From NCBI GenBank assembly GCA_037042915.1, contig CM073196.1, positions 682,001-746,000 on the forward strand: DNA of 64,000 bases. Direction: 5' to 3'. Shown piece after piece: positions 53,923 to 64,000 of this stretch. The DNA comes from Auricularia sp. M13 (Eukaryota; Basidiomycota; Agaricomycetes; Auriculariales; Auriculariaceae). A program made the translations under genes and the position numbers. The notes beneath the pieces were generated by a model. It was given only the letters and a program-made list of their open reading frames with translations. It was not told the DNA's origin and did not search any database. The number at the start of each line of letters is the position of its first letter. Position 1 is the first letter of the stretch.

Positions 53923-53981
53923 TAGGTGGTTGTCGTCGCTCTCCCATTTCCTCCCGCAACCACGAGTCACGCTCTGCGACG

Positions 53982-56026
53982 ATGGACGACTTCTTCGCGT
54001 GCAGCAACGACGCGAACTCGATACCACCACCGCCAAACGTACGTCCGCACTGTCGCGCCCCCGTGTGGCACCGGCCACGGTGGTCGTCGTCGCGCGTGCA
54101 ACGCGAGCTGATCGATGTGCAGGGTGACGACGACGCGGCGTATATTCGCAACGCGTGGCAGCACTTCGACGAGCACTTCGGAGGTCAAGCTGTCCTCTTG
54201 AACGCCTTCGATTTCCATTCGACGGACGCGACGACGCCGGGTCTGACGGTTGACTCGGCCACGAGCACCCCATCAGCATGGGAGCAGACCGATGAAGCCC
54301 ACAGCAGTGACGAGGAAGACGCGCAGCCTGACGCGCCCCTGGCGAACGATGCGCCCGACCAGACGACGAATGACAACGAAAGCGTTAGCGACGAGGCAGA
54401 GCCAGAGCAGGCAAGTCGTCTCGTGGGAACTCACGCAGGGCTACTGCTAACGCGAGTAGACACAGACAATTCCAGAAGACCTGCGTTCAGACGTCGACGC
54501 AACTGGGAGCGATGCGTATCCTGACTCGGCGCCCATCCTCGAGCAGTCCTCACCGACGGAGAACGTCACGGCCCCATCGACAGCAACAGAGCGAGGGCGT
54601 TTCCAGTCGACGGCGGCGAACATTGACGAGGATGCTGGCTCGGCGCCGCCAATCGAGCAATCGTCGTCGACGACAGCTGCCGCACCCTCGACAAACGTCC
54701 GCGGGCGCAAGCGGCAGGCAGACAATGAGCAGGGAGAATCGTTGCATGGAGTGAGTCTAGCAGCGCCATGCCCATTCATACCAAATGCTGACTAGGATTG
54801 TAGGGCTCAAAGAGGCAACGATTCACAGTAGGAACGGGATCGGGATCGCAGGTGGCGACCTTCAGCGACGCAGCGCCCGAGAAAGACGGACTCGTTGGGC
54901 GGTCGACATCCGTCATCCACACGGCACCTCTCGTCGTGCTGAGCAACGCGTACGGTGATGGCAGCGCCGTTGCGTCGTTCCATGAGGCAACGGCGGCGTC
55001 GAACATGGGACTGCACGCACACCCCGCGCCGGGCTCGTTTCCACAGGCGATGGGTTATGCGGCGTCTGCGCAATTGGTGAGTGGACGATGTCCTCCTGGG
55101 TCACGACCTTGGCTGACCTCGACAACAGATGTCGCCGTTCAACGCAGCTGCACAGCAACCACTTCCGGGGCCGTCGACGGCCGGTCAACCAGAACATCTG
55201 CGCGGGCAGGAGGTATGCAAAACATTTACCACACGCACCTGGCTGTAAGCTGACCGCCGTGTTACAGATCTCCGCCGCGCAAGGTGATGGGCAACACGCC
55301 CAAAAAGATAGCAACACAACAACTCGTCTGAACAGAGCTTTCAAAGCGCTGTTCAAGGAACGGTCCGCGCAGCTGGCGGAGGTCGCCCAGAGCATCATTG
55401 ATCTGGACGACGGGCCAGCATCCGAGCTTCCCGCGCCGCAGACGTTCTCAGACGAGGACAAAGAGTGGGTGGGGGCGCATGCGCAGAAGTGCCCCGCACG
55501 CGCCATCCCTGCGAACGCGGCAGGCTATGTGACCTGCGAGAAGTGCCAGCGGGATTACGGGCTGTCCGATGAGCTCGTCATCAACAAGCAGTCGGCGCTG
55601 CTGCGCCACGCGACGGAGTACCACTCCAACGCGGCATGCTCGGCGTGCGGCCTGCCCGTCGCGGGGCGCGACACGAAGGCGTACCGCAGGCACCGCGCAG
55701 TGTGCCCGGTATTCCACGCGCTGGTGAAGAGCTGCCGCTACTGGGAGTGGCTGCTCGAGTACGGGCTCGTCCGAGCGGACGTGAACTCGATGGGCAACGA
55801 GTTTTTCACTCGGGACGAAAGGCTTGCAGCCATTGCCAAGCGCCCAGCCAAAAGAATCGAGTCTCTGCGCAAGGTACTAAAGTACGGCGAGGTCAAGAAG
55901 CTGCGGAAGAGCCTCAAGCTCGCGCCGGAGGTGGAGACGGATGTGGAGGACGTTGATGCGGAGGAGGCGGAGGACGAGGAGGACGAAGAGCCTGTGGCCG
56001 GGCCGTCTAGACTACCAGAGCACTAA
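53982..56026 (+). CDS. Array gene B: paralog of array gene A
   Basis: Exons 53982-54038, 54108-54410, 54460-54750, 54804-55076, 55129-55212 and 55268-56026 give 588 residues, all phase 0. Start MDDFFACSNDANSIPPPPN, then AYIRNAWQHFDEHFGGQ and LNAFDFHSTDATTPGLT. The split basic motif is GRKRQAD / GSKRQR. The last exon carries CEKC with H-x4-H and CSAC with H-x3-C at the same spacing as A, then YWEWLLEYGLVRADVNSMGN, an acidic stretch and the end VAGPSRLPEH. Intron 2 starts GCAAGT, so it needs GC-AG splicing, where gene A has GTAAGT. It is closest to A by eye. Function unknown. Confidence 0.7.
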
Positions 56027-56757
56027 GCGGGCGACGACGACCAGAGCAGCTATGCAGGCGGCGCTGTACCACCCGCGGCGCTGGCGCTGGCGCCCCCGAT
56101 GCACAAGGATCGTATTTCTTTGTTGGCTCAGATTGTTCCCTCGTAGACGTCGACGCGGATGGCTGGCTTGTATGAACACTGGAGATTTAGGATAGGGTGG
56201 AATGTAGATGAGGCACGGAAATGGACAGCAATGTGGGATAGCAAAGCATAGACGAGGTACTGCGTTGTTACGAGTTTGAGCGCGCTGCCCAAAAACCAAG
56301 CGGCAGCCTGTGAACAGAACAAGTCAAGAGCATAGGCCAGAGTTAACATGAGTTGTACTACTCATCGGGGAGGTAGCTTGGTACTCAGCGCGGCTTGGAA
56401 GAGACAGCTGGGGTGTCAAAGGAAGTGAGCAGGCGCGGGATCGCAGCGGTAACTAACGGCCGTTGACGCGGGGTTAAAAGGCCAATCCCCGTTGTCTTCG
56501 GCAGCGAAAAAAAAAATTCAGCGCTACGCAGTACTCGCAGGTACAAGAGAAATGATGAGATGGTACGCTGAACTTAATTCTGAAGCAGGTGGCAATCAAA
56601 TTGCTGCGCATCGAATGCGCGAAAGTCATCGACATTTGGGGTTTATTTTTGCCTAGAGACGTGTGCAAGTGATCTCAAGAGTGTTCAGAACTCAAAAAAT
56701 AGTGCATATTCAGTGCATCATGGTCTATACAGTTATCAGGAAAAAAAAATCGACAAG
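56027..56757. other. Spacer between units B and C
   Basis: Holds the conserved downstream block of unit B (palindrome at 56455-56464) and oligo-A tracts near 56509 and 56741. No gene recognised. Confidence 0.5.
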
Positions 56758-56832
56758 TGCCACAGTGGTCGCGGGCACGTGGCACGAGACCGGCGGAGTT
56801 CAGACCGCGCTTCACAGCACATTTAAAGCCCA
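56758..56832 (+). promoter_or_regulatory. Array promoter block, unit C
   Basis: GCCACAGTGGTCGCGGGCAC, then CGGCGGAGTTCAGACCGCGC and ACATTTAAAGCCCAG. It lies 70 bp before ATG 56902. Confidence 0.7.
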
Positions 56833-56901
56833 GCGCGTGCCCGCTCCTGCTCTCCCACATCCCACCACCATCCCGAGTTCCCCCATAGACTTTCACCGAC
56901 G

Positions 56902-59591
56902 ATGAACGGCTTGTTCGACGACGCGAACTCGAGCAACCTGCTTACACCACCACTGGCAGCTCTGGCAGACGTACGTCCTCAATCACGACTGCGGGTGGCA
57001 CCAGTGGTCGTCGTCGTCGCGTAGCACGAGCTGACTGACGTGCACTGGCAGAACGACGACGACTTTTGGAAAGAGCTTGAGCGAGAGGTCTTTGGCGGCA
57101 AGGTGGACCCACTGAACGCGTTCGACTTCGGTTCGCTAGACACTGCGGCGCTGGGGCTGACTGCCGGGCCAACAACCACCGCCACTGGCGCGCAAGTCGT
57201 CGAGAACACTGAACACGACGACACACAGCTCGAAGCGAAACCCGCTGCCCAGGAGCTCGATGCGCCACGCCGAGGGGAGACGCCGGTCGAGCAGCCCGCG
57301 CGCGATGAGGTGCGTTCCCACTGGCAGTTTGGAACCGGCCTTTGCTGACGCGACTGGAAGACGGTGGTCAAGGCGGGCCCGAGTTCGACGGCGAACACCA
57401 GCAACGCGCAGTTCAACGAACCCGCCGAGCCAGTGCAGCAAGCCAAGGTCGCCGCCGAGGCCGTCAGAGGCCACAAGCACCGGCCGGACGCGCACGAGGC
57501 GACGACAACTGCGCGATCGAGCAGGCAGGCGAGCATGGACAACGCAATGGCCAGCGCCTCAAGCGCGCCGCCCGTCGAGTACGCCATGCCGCTGCGGGCA
57601 GCCAAGGAAGACACCAAGCCAGTCCGAGGCCGCAAGCGCCGGCCAGACGAAGATGTAGAGTATGAGGTACGTCCATAGCCAGCAAGTTAGCGCGTGCCCA
57701 TATTGACGCTCATCACAGACTTTGAAGCGCAAGCGACGGACCGCGCCCAACGCAATTGTCGAAAGTGGGGCGCAGCGGTCGGTGTACCAGCATTCAGTAA
57801 ATGTAAAGCTTTGCCCGAGAGCCGGCCGCCTGCTGACACCCGCGAAGGACGTCTACGGGACGCCAGCAATGCTGGGCGCGACGAGCCAAGCTGCGGTCGG
57901 GTCACTTCAATTGGCGGGAGCAGCTACAGGCTATGCGCCGTACCAATTCGCGGTTCGTGGGCCTGCCATTGAGCTGACTGCATGCTGATAATTGCGAAGG
58001 GTGCATATGGCACGCCGGCTATGTTCGCCGAGACAGGCGGGGACGACACGGCACCGTTCGCCTTTCCGTATGCGCCGGCATCCCTCGCTGGCGCGCACAC
58101 ATTCCTCGCGGACGGCACGGGCATTGCGTCTGGCAGCAACACAAGGGCAGCTGGTGTTGCGATGCCTGCCCCAACATACGTGCATTATGCAGGAGGAACG
58201 GTGCCGTTTCCAGGCGCATACGAGCTAGCTGGTGTCCGCAACGCGTCGGCCTTCCACGGTGCGGCGTATGTGGCGCCCGGGTTCGGCGGCATGCACACGC
58301 CTGGCAGCGGGCACCTGCCGCTCCGTGTACCGACCCAGTATGAGCTCGCGGACGGTCATCAGACGCACGGCGCGGAAAGCATCGGGCCCTCAGCGTCAGG
58401 ATATGTTGCCCGTCCTGTACAGCTGCCTGTACCTGCACAGCTGGTGAGTACAGGATCTGTTCGTGTTGGAAGGAAGTGACTGACTTACAATAATGCCAGC
58501 CGTCGGATGCTAGCGACTCGGGGGTCGGCGAGGCCCACGGGCAGGCCGGACCATCATCTGGGCACATGACGCAGCGTCAGCGCATCGGAAAGAAGGTACG
58601 CATCGAATGTCGCTTACTTTATGTCGCGCACAATCTGACAGTGCTCTTGCAGACGTCCGCCGCGCCGGGAAATGGGCCTCGCGCCCAGAAACACAACACA
58701 AAAATAACTCGCCCCAACCAAGCTTACGCGAAGCTTCGGGGCACATACAAGGACCAGCTCAGGCAGGAGGCCAGGCAGATCCTCGAACTGCCAACTGGCC
58801 CTGCACCAGTATCCGCGCTGCCTGCGCTGAAGATCCTGGCTCCAGAGCACAAAGATCTCGTCAAGGTGCTCGCCCAGAAGACAACGCAGCGCGACATCAA
58901 GCAGGAAGACCTGGAAGATTACACCGTGTGCACGCGGTGTAAGACGGACTTCGATCTCGACGGCGAGCTCGTGCTCAACAATGACCTGGCGATCCAGCGC
59001 CACATAAAGGAGTACCATTCAGACGCGGCGTGCTCCGCCTGTGGCATGCCAGTCGCCGCACGCGACGTCGAGGCGTACCGCCGGCACCGGGCTGAATGCC
59101 CAGTCTTCTGCGCGCTCGTCAAGCGCGAATGGTACTGGGACTGGATGGTGCAGAACGGGCTGGTCAGGGCGGTCATCGACGACATGAACGCCGAGTTCTT
59201 CGTGGAGAGCGAGAAGAACACGGCGAAGCGTGCGGTCGACGGCGAGGGCACTCTGAAGACGATATTGGAAGATGGCGAGATCAAGAAGCTCTTGGAGCGC
59301 CTTCCCAATATCCTCAAGCGCATGGGGCTCGACAAGGTGCAGCCAGCTGAGGCGCAGCGGGAGACAGCGACTGCCGGTCCTGTGGCTGGACCGTCAAGGC
59401 TGCCGGCGCACACAGCTCCAATCGCCGGCCCGTCCAGTCTGCAGGGGAGCAAATGGAGCGACGAAGACGAGGGCGAATTTGCTATCCCGTCGGCCAGCGC
59501 ACAGGGATCGCATTTCGTCTACGGGGTAGACGGCTCTCTCATCGAGGAAGACGCGAATGGCTGGCCCATACGGACGCATAGAATGCAGTAG
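56902..59591 (+). CDS. Array gene C: longest paralog, one extra exon
   Basis: Exons 56902-56970, 57031-57309, 57361-57666, 57719-57952, 58000-58443, 58500-58595 and 58653-59591 give 788 residues, all phase 0. Start MNGLFDDANSSNLLTPPL; LNAFDFGSLDTAALGLT; split basic motif GRKRRPDED / LKRKRRTAP. Exons 4 and 5 hold a Gly/Ala/Pro-rich region in which KDVYGTPAML and KGAYGTPAMF recur, suggesting an internal duplication that added the extra exon. The zinc-finger-like module (CTRC, RHIKEYH, CSACGMPVAARD, RRHRAEC) and VAGPSRLPAH are present, with a further 50-residue tail. Intron 1 contains an in-frame TAG, so it must be spliced in this copy. Confidence 0.68.
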
Positions 59592-61051
59592 AGGAATGAG
59601 GATGGCATGGCATGGATAATGGATGGCGGAGTGTAGGATAGCAGGGTGTGAACGAGATATTTCGGTGTTATGAGTTTGAGCGCGAGATCCAAGGCCAATT
59701 GGCAGCCTGGGACTTTTAGAAAACGCAAGAGCTAATGTGCAGGTGCAGTACGGTACTCATCGTCAAGGTATCTTGCTGACGGGTGCTGCGCCTCGAACGC
59801 GGGTTGGTGTCAAAGGACAACGAGCGGGATCGGAGCGGCAAAACGGCCGTTGGCACGGGTATAACGGCTTTAAGCCTGACAATGTTGCGGCTTTCCGAAA
59901 ATTCAACTCGCGGATTTAGACAAAGCCTCACCTGTAGCTGAAGATTAAATTCCCAGATCGTGCTCATGTCGTTTGTCTGGACGGTGGGAACTCGGAACGC
60001 CCACGTGTGTTGCGAAAGTTACATTCAAGCCGAATGCCCAATACCGAATGCTCGCAAAATCGCGCGGACGTCTATTAGATAGTGTACGACCTCAAGTATT
60101 GTCCATGTATTATACTCTGTAAGTGGCAACTGGATGTTCATTGTGCTCTGAAGAGCTCGGAGAGACGCCGCCTTCGTCACTCTGGATCGACCTCAGGAGC
60201 CTTTATTGTCTTTCCCCCCGTATTTATGCCGCCCCGAACCTAATATCAATCTCCCAAATATCGCCTATATGCACCCCACGCCATGCCACCTCGCTGCGAT
60301 GGACGATCTCGTCCAATTAAATCGCATCGCAGTTCCCAGCCGTGTCCAGATCTTTCCCCAACGTCCCACTGGCACGCCGCGGTGTTGCATACAGATCCGG
60401 TGTGCAATACGCGCCCACCCCGGCCGTCTGAAAAGCTCCCCCGAGTCGTCGGGTGAGCCCACACCCGTCACATGCGGGGCGGGGAGAGAGGGGAGAGCCA
60501 GAACATCTGCAGCCTGCATTCTCTCTTCAAGAATTTGGAGCGCAGGGAAAGATTTTCGCATGACATCGACCTGGGTCCCATTCCTCTACGGTGCCACCGC
60601 GAAGAGGTCCTTCAGTCTGCCGCCGTCCGACGTTCCTCTACCACGGAGGACGTCGCCTCATTCATCGGCGACGCCAACGCCGGTAGCGTATTCAGCACAA
60701 CACCCCAAGACTGGATCGAGCAGTGACGGCAGCTGTTCAACACGCCGTTCATTCGACGATTCAGCGGCCTGCTCATTTCCCGCTACGTCGGCGCCAGCGG
60801 GAGTCCGACCGACTGCGCTTCACGCGCCATGTGGTGAGAACGCCCGGAGGCCCGTGGTCACGACGACTCCCAGATGTTGACGATAATACTGGTTGCCATT
60901 GGCCAGAAGGTCACCCAGGCCGGAGGATCTCCATTCGCCTGGAACCGTCCTCAGAGTCAAGCGACCTGAAACCCGAGAATACCGGGAACAAAACGTCCTC
61001 ATTTATCCCATCACACCACACGTTCGAAACAAAAAATATTTTCACCCCCAG
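59592..61051. other. Spacer between units C and D, with possible small gene
   Basis: Begins with the conserved downstream block (palindrome 59842-59851). From about 59880 to 60300 it matches 63540-64000 after unit D, including CCTTTATTGTCT, a TATTTATG box and CTATATGCACCCCACGCCA. The ATG at 60299 (MDDLVQLNRIAVPS) and the frame 60472-60726 (ending SVFSTTPQDWIEQ) may belong to a small unknown gene just after that box. I could not build a model. Confidence 0.35.
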
Positions 61052-61120
61052 CGCCACAGTGGTCGCGCGGCACGTGGCGTGACGCGACCGGCGGAGTTCA
61101 GACCGCGCTTTAAAGCCCAG
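61052..61120 (+). promoter_or_regulatory. Array promoter block, unit D (shortened)
   Basis: Same block as the other units (GCCACAGTGGTCGCG, CCGGCGGAGTTCAGACCGCG). About 10 bp are missing between CGCGCTT and TAAAGCCCAG, so the box reads CTTTAAAGCC. It lies 78 bp before ATG 61198. Confidence 0.65.
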
Positions 61121-61197
61121 CAGCCGCTCCTGCTCTCCCATCTCCCATCTCCCATCTCTCCCCGCCACCACCACCACCACCCTACTCTTATTCCACG

Positions 61198-63208
61198 ATG
61201 GAAAATTTCTTCCCACTCGCATGCACCAACGCCAACGACTCGCTACCAGTAGATGTACGTTCTGCCAAACGGGTGGCACCGGCGGTCGTTGATGACGCTG
61301 CAGGACGATGGGTACCTTCGCGACGGTTGGGCCCGGCTCGACGAGCTGGCTGGCCGCGCGCGCGTCCCGCTCGACCTCTTCGACTTTGGCTCGACGGGCG
61401 ATGCGGACTCGACGCCGGCGCTGACGGCTGGTTCTATCGCCGCCAGCACACCGCCAGGCGACGAGGACGAGGATTTCGACGAGCAGGACGAGCAGCGGAG
61501 TGACGCGTTCTTTGACGAGGAGGAGAGTGACGCGTTATTCGAAGACGAGGAGAGTGACGCGCTGTTCGAAGACGGCGAGGACGCGGAAGATGAGCACGCC
61601 GACAACGAGTGGCCGGAAGAGCGCGACGACGAGCCAGAGATCAGTCACGCGGAGAGCGATCAGGATGCAAGGGGGTTCACCCCGCCGCAGGTATGTCCCC
61701 ACATAACGCAGGACTGAACCGCTACTGACGCGATTACATCAAGGTCGCGGAGGAAAGCCCCAGCGCAGACACTGGAGCGTCCCGTGTCTCCTCCATCCTG
61801 GCGCCGTCTGTCGGGCTGTCAGCGCATACTGTCGAGCAGTCAGTGCGGCCCGATCAAGCTTCAGGCTCGTCGACAAATGCACCTCGAGGCCGCAAGAGAC
61901 GCGCAGACCAAGACCAGGACGACGCGCTGACCGCTGTGCGTGCGCAATTGTGACCGCAGACGTTCCGTTTCATTCTGACCGCAGGCGCAGGGCGCCAAGA
62001 GGCAGCGGGTCGCGCAGATGGCACCTGGGGCTCCGTATTTCCAGCAACGCGCCGGCGTCTAGAGTCGCGCCGCTCCCAGGAATGGCGCCAGCAGCCGACC
62101 TGGGTATACCGTTCGACCCCGCAGTTGGAATGCCTATGCTGCCAGTAGGATATGCCGACAATATCTTCGGCAACTTGCAGCCTCGGGCGTCCGAAGACGC
62201 TGCTGTTCTTCAGCCGGCACCAGTCGCTGAACAGATGGTCAGTGGATATTGTAAGCTCTAAACGCGAGCTTGGCTAACCTCAATGCCAGGCATCTCAACC
62301 CAGCGAGGACGGCGATGATCAGGACGATCAGGAGGAAGCGGAGCCGCCGGCCATGATAACGCGGGCATGGCGCAGGAAGAAAAACGTACGCACCTCAGGG
62401 GATGGTCTGTTCGGTGTCTGGCCACAGACTGACGCTCCAGTTGCAGTCTTCCACTGCGCCTGGCAATGGGCAACCCGCCCAAAAACATAACAACCAGAGA
62501 ACTCGTCCATACCGGGCGTACGAAGCGCTGCGGCGCGCACATGCCGACGCGCTCAAAGCGGAGGCAAGGCGTATCCTCGAACTACCGGAGAATACGCCAG
62601 CGTCGGCGCTGCCTGCGCCCAAGACGCTATCAGAGGACCTGAAGGACGAATTGAAGGATATCGGTCCAGGCACGACGGGCCGTGTCATCGCAAACCCGAC
62701 GGGCTATATCGTCTGCGCCATCTGCAAGGAAGACTTTGATCTCGACCGCGAGCTCGTGATCAACGAGGACTGGGCCATCGAGCGGCACATCAAAGAGTAC
62801 CACTCGGACGCCGCGTGCTCGGCCTGCGGGATGCCCGTCGCTGCGCGCGACGTCAAGGCCTTCCGCAGGCACCGGGCCGTCTGCCCCGTCTGGCACGCCC
62901 TGGTGAAGAGCGGGTGGCACTGGGCGTGGATGGTGGAGCACGGTCTCGTCCGCGCCGACGTCGACGAGATGAACGCGGAATTCTTTGTCAAGCGCGAGAA
63001 GGACGCGGCGCGGCGCGCGGACGATACCCTTGGCTGTCTCGAGGAGATAATGAAAGGCGGGGAGATCGCGGAGCTGACGAATATCCTCGATAAGTTCCTC
63101 AAGCGTCTGGGTCTCGATGGCGTGCAGCGGGCGGCTGCGAAGCAGGAGACGGCGGACGGCGGCCCCGTAGCTGGGCCGTCGCGGCATGCGGACAGCAGGC
63201 CCGTATGA
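61198..63208 (+). CDS. Array gene D: paralog with an apparent frameshift
   Basis: Exons 61198-61254, 61304-61690, 61744-61935, about 61985-62237, 62290-62385 and 62447-63208. Start MENFFPLACTNANDSLPVD; LDLFDFGST; a very acidic stretch with tandem EESDALFED repeats; split basic motif GRKRRADQ / AKRQRV. In exon 4 the KRQR frame meets TAG after QQRAGV, while the rest (APLPGMAPAADLGIPF) is open in the next frame, so one indel separates it from a complete gene, or the assembly is wrong there. The zinc-finger-like module is intact (CAIC, RHIKEYH, CSACGMPVAARD, RRHRAVC) and the end is VAGPSRHADSRPV. Closest to C by eye. Confidence 0.58.
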
Positions 63209-64000
63209 GCGCGGGGAATGCAGGAAAAGATGGAATGTGGGGATGATGGGGACAATGGACAGCGCTGTGTAGGATAGCAGGGTATGGACGAGCTGTTTCG
63301 TTGTTACGATTTTGAGCGCGAGACCCAAGACCATTCGGCAGCCTGTGAACTGAAGGAATCAAAGCAGGAGCCGGAGGAGCGTTTGCGTCGCACTCAGCGT
63401 TAGGGGATCTTGCTGCTCGGTGCGCTGCCTCGAACGGGGAGTGTCAAAGGACAAGCAGTGGAATCGGAGCGGTAAAAACGGTAAAAACGGCCGTTGGCAC
63501 GGATATAACGGCTTCACATAAGCCTTACACAGTTTGCATCTTTACAACAATTCAACGCGCAGGTTTAGACAGAACCTCACGTGTATCAAAGCTTTATATT
63601 TGTCCCACTCTTATCATTGTAGTCATTTGGACTGCGGGAAGGCCCACCTGTGTTGCGAAAGCCACGTTCAGGCCCGGGCCTATACTCGATACTTGCGCGA
63701 TCGCGCGAACGAACGTCAAGCAGACGATGTACGACCTCAAAGTATTATCCGTAGTTTGTAATGCGCAAGTGGCAACCTGATGTCCTTTGTCTCCACGAGC
63801 GCTATGAATGGTCCGCCGCGCTCAAGCCGTCGTCGCCACACCGCGACCAGTGGCACCTCGCAAGCCTTTATTGTCTCTCCAGCCTATTTATGTTGAACTC
63901 CCGCGCCCAATCTCAATAATGCCGCACCGCGCCCAATCTCGGTTCTCGATTCTCGATCTCTCACACACAGTCTATATGCACCCCACGCCATTCCACCAGG
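63209..64000. other. 3' flank of unit D, window end
   Basis: The conserved downstream block with palindrome at 63486-63495, then about 450 bp similar to 59880-60300. It runs into a TATTTATG box and CTATATGCACCCCACGCCA at the last bases, so whatever follows at 60299 is probably repeated just past the window. Confidence 0.5.

Noticed and set aside
1-64000. LTR retroelement or other virus-derived copy
   Set aside because: I saw no integrase, reverse transcriptase, capsid-like or long terminal repeat signature in any frame. Only small DNA transposon derivatives are supported.

Overview
The window is nuclear DNA from a basidiomycete fungus, most likely a wood-associated member of the Agaricomycetes. 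The evidence is GC-rich coding DNA with many 45-60 nt introns, F-box/LRR genes, DUF6533 and DUF6593 proteins, a DyP-type peroxidase and a fused AspRS-DUF2156 gene of the ergosteryl-aspartate synthase type. Gene models were built by hand from splice signals, reading-frame continuity and remembered family sequences. No search or alignment program was run. Exon lists are + strand coordinates.

1-23 kb, mixed housekeeping and accessory genes: AspRS-DUF2156 fusion (+), ribose-phosphate pyrophosphokinase (+), a degenerate DEDD exonuclease-like gene (+), a small unknown 4-exon gene (-), a 12-exon aromatic amino acid decarboxylase (-), endonuclease III (-), an F-box gene (+), a DUF6533 membrane protein (-) beside a remnant, a broken F-box gene (-), and a DyP peroxidase (-) whose start codon lies in the target-site duplication of a 675-bp hAT-type MITE.

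24-50 kb: CNNM/Mam3 metal transporter (-), an F-box/LRR pseudogene split by a 972-bp hAT-type element, an SRPK-like pseudokinase carrying a 426-bp TA-flanked MITE inside an intron, another hAT-type MITE just upstream of an F-box gene, an SLC41/MgtE Mg2+ transporter (-), ADA3 (+) convergent with RPA34.5 (-), a second F-box gene (-), an intact DEDDy exonuclease-like gene (+), a DUF6593 gene (+), and a duplicated F-box/LRR fragment that preserves the empty site of the hAT insertion.

50-64 kb, the most unusual part: four head-to-tail copies (A-D) of a gene family I do not recognise. Each has a short N-terminal exon, an acidic middle, a basic nuclear-type motif split across an intron, and a C-terminal double zinc-finger-like module. 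Every intron I could place is phase 0. The copies share a promoter block with a TTTAAA box and a downstream block with a 10-bp palindrome. Copy D has an apparent frameshift. A 716-bp TIR element sits between A and B.

The genes do not form one pathway. Themes are local duplication (F-box, exonuclease-like, array A-D) and small non-autonomous DNA transposons at gene starts or in introns. I saw no LTR element, CRISPR array or convincing tRNA/rRNA gene.
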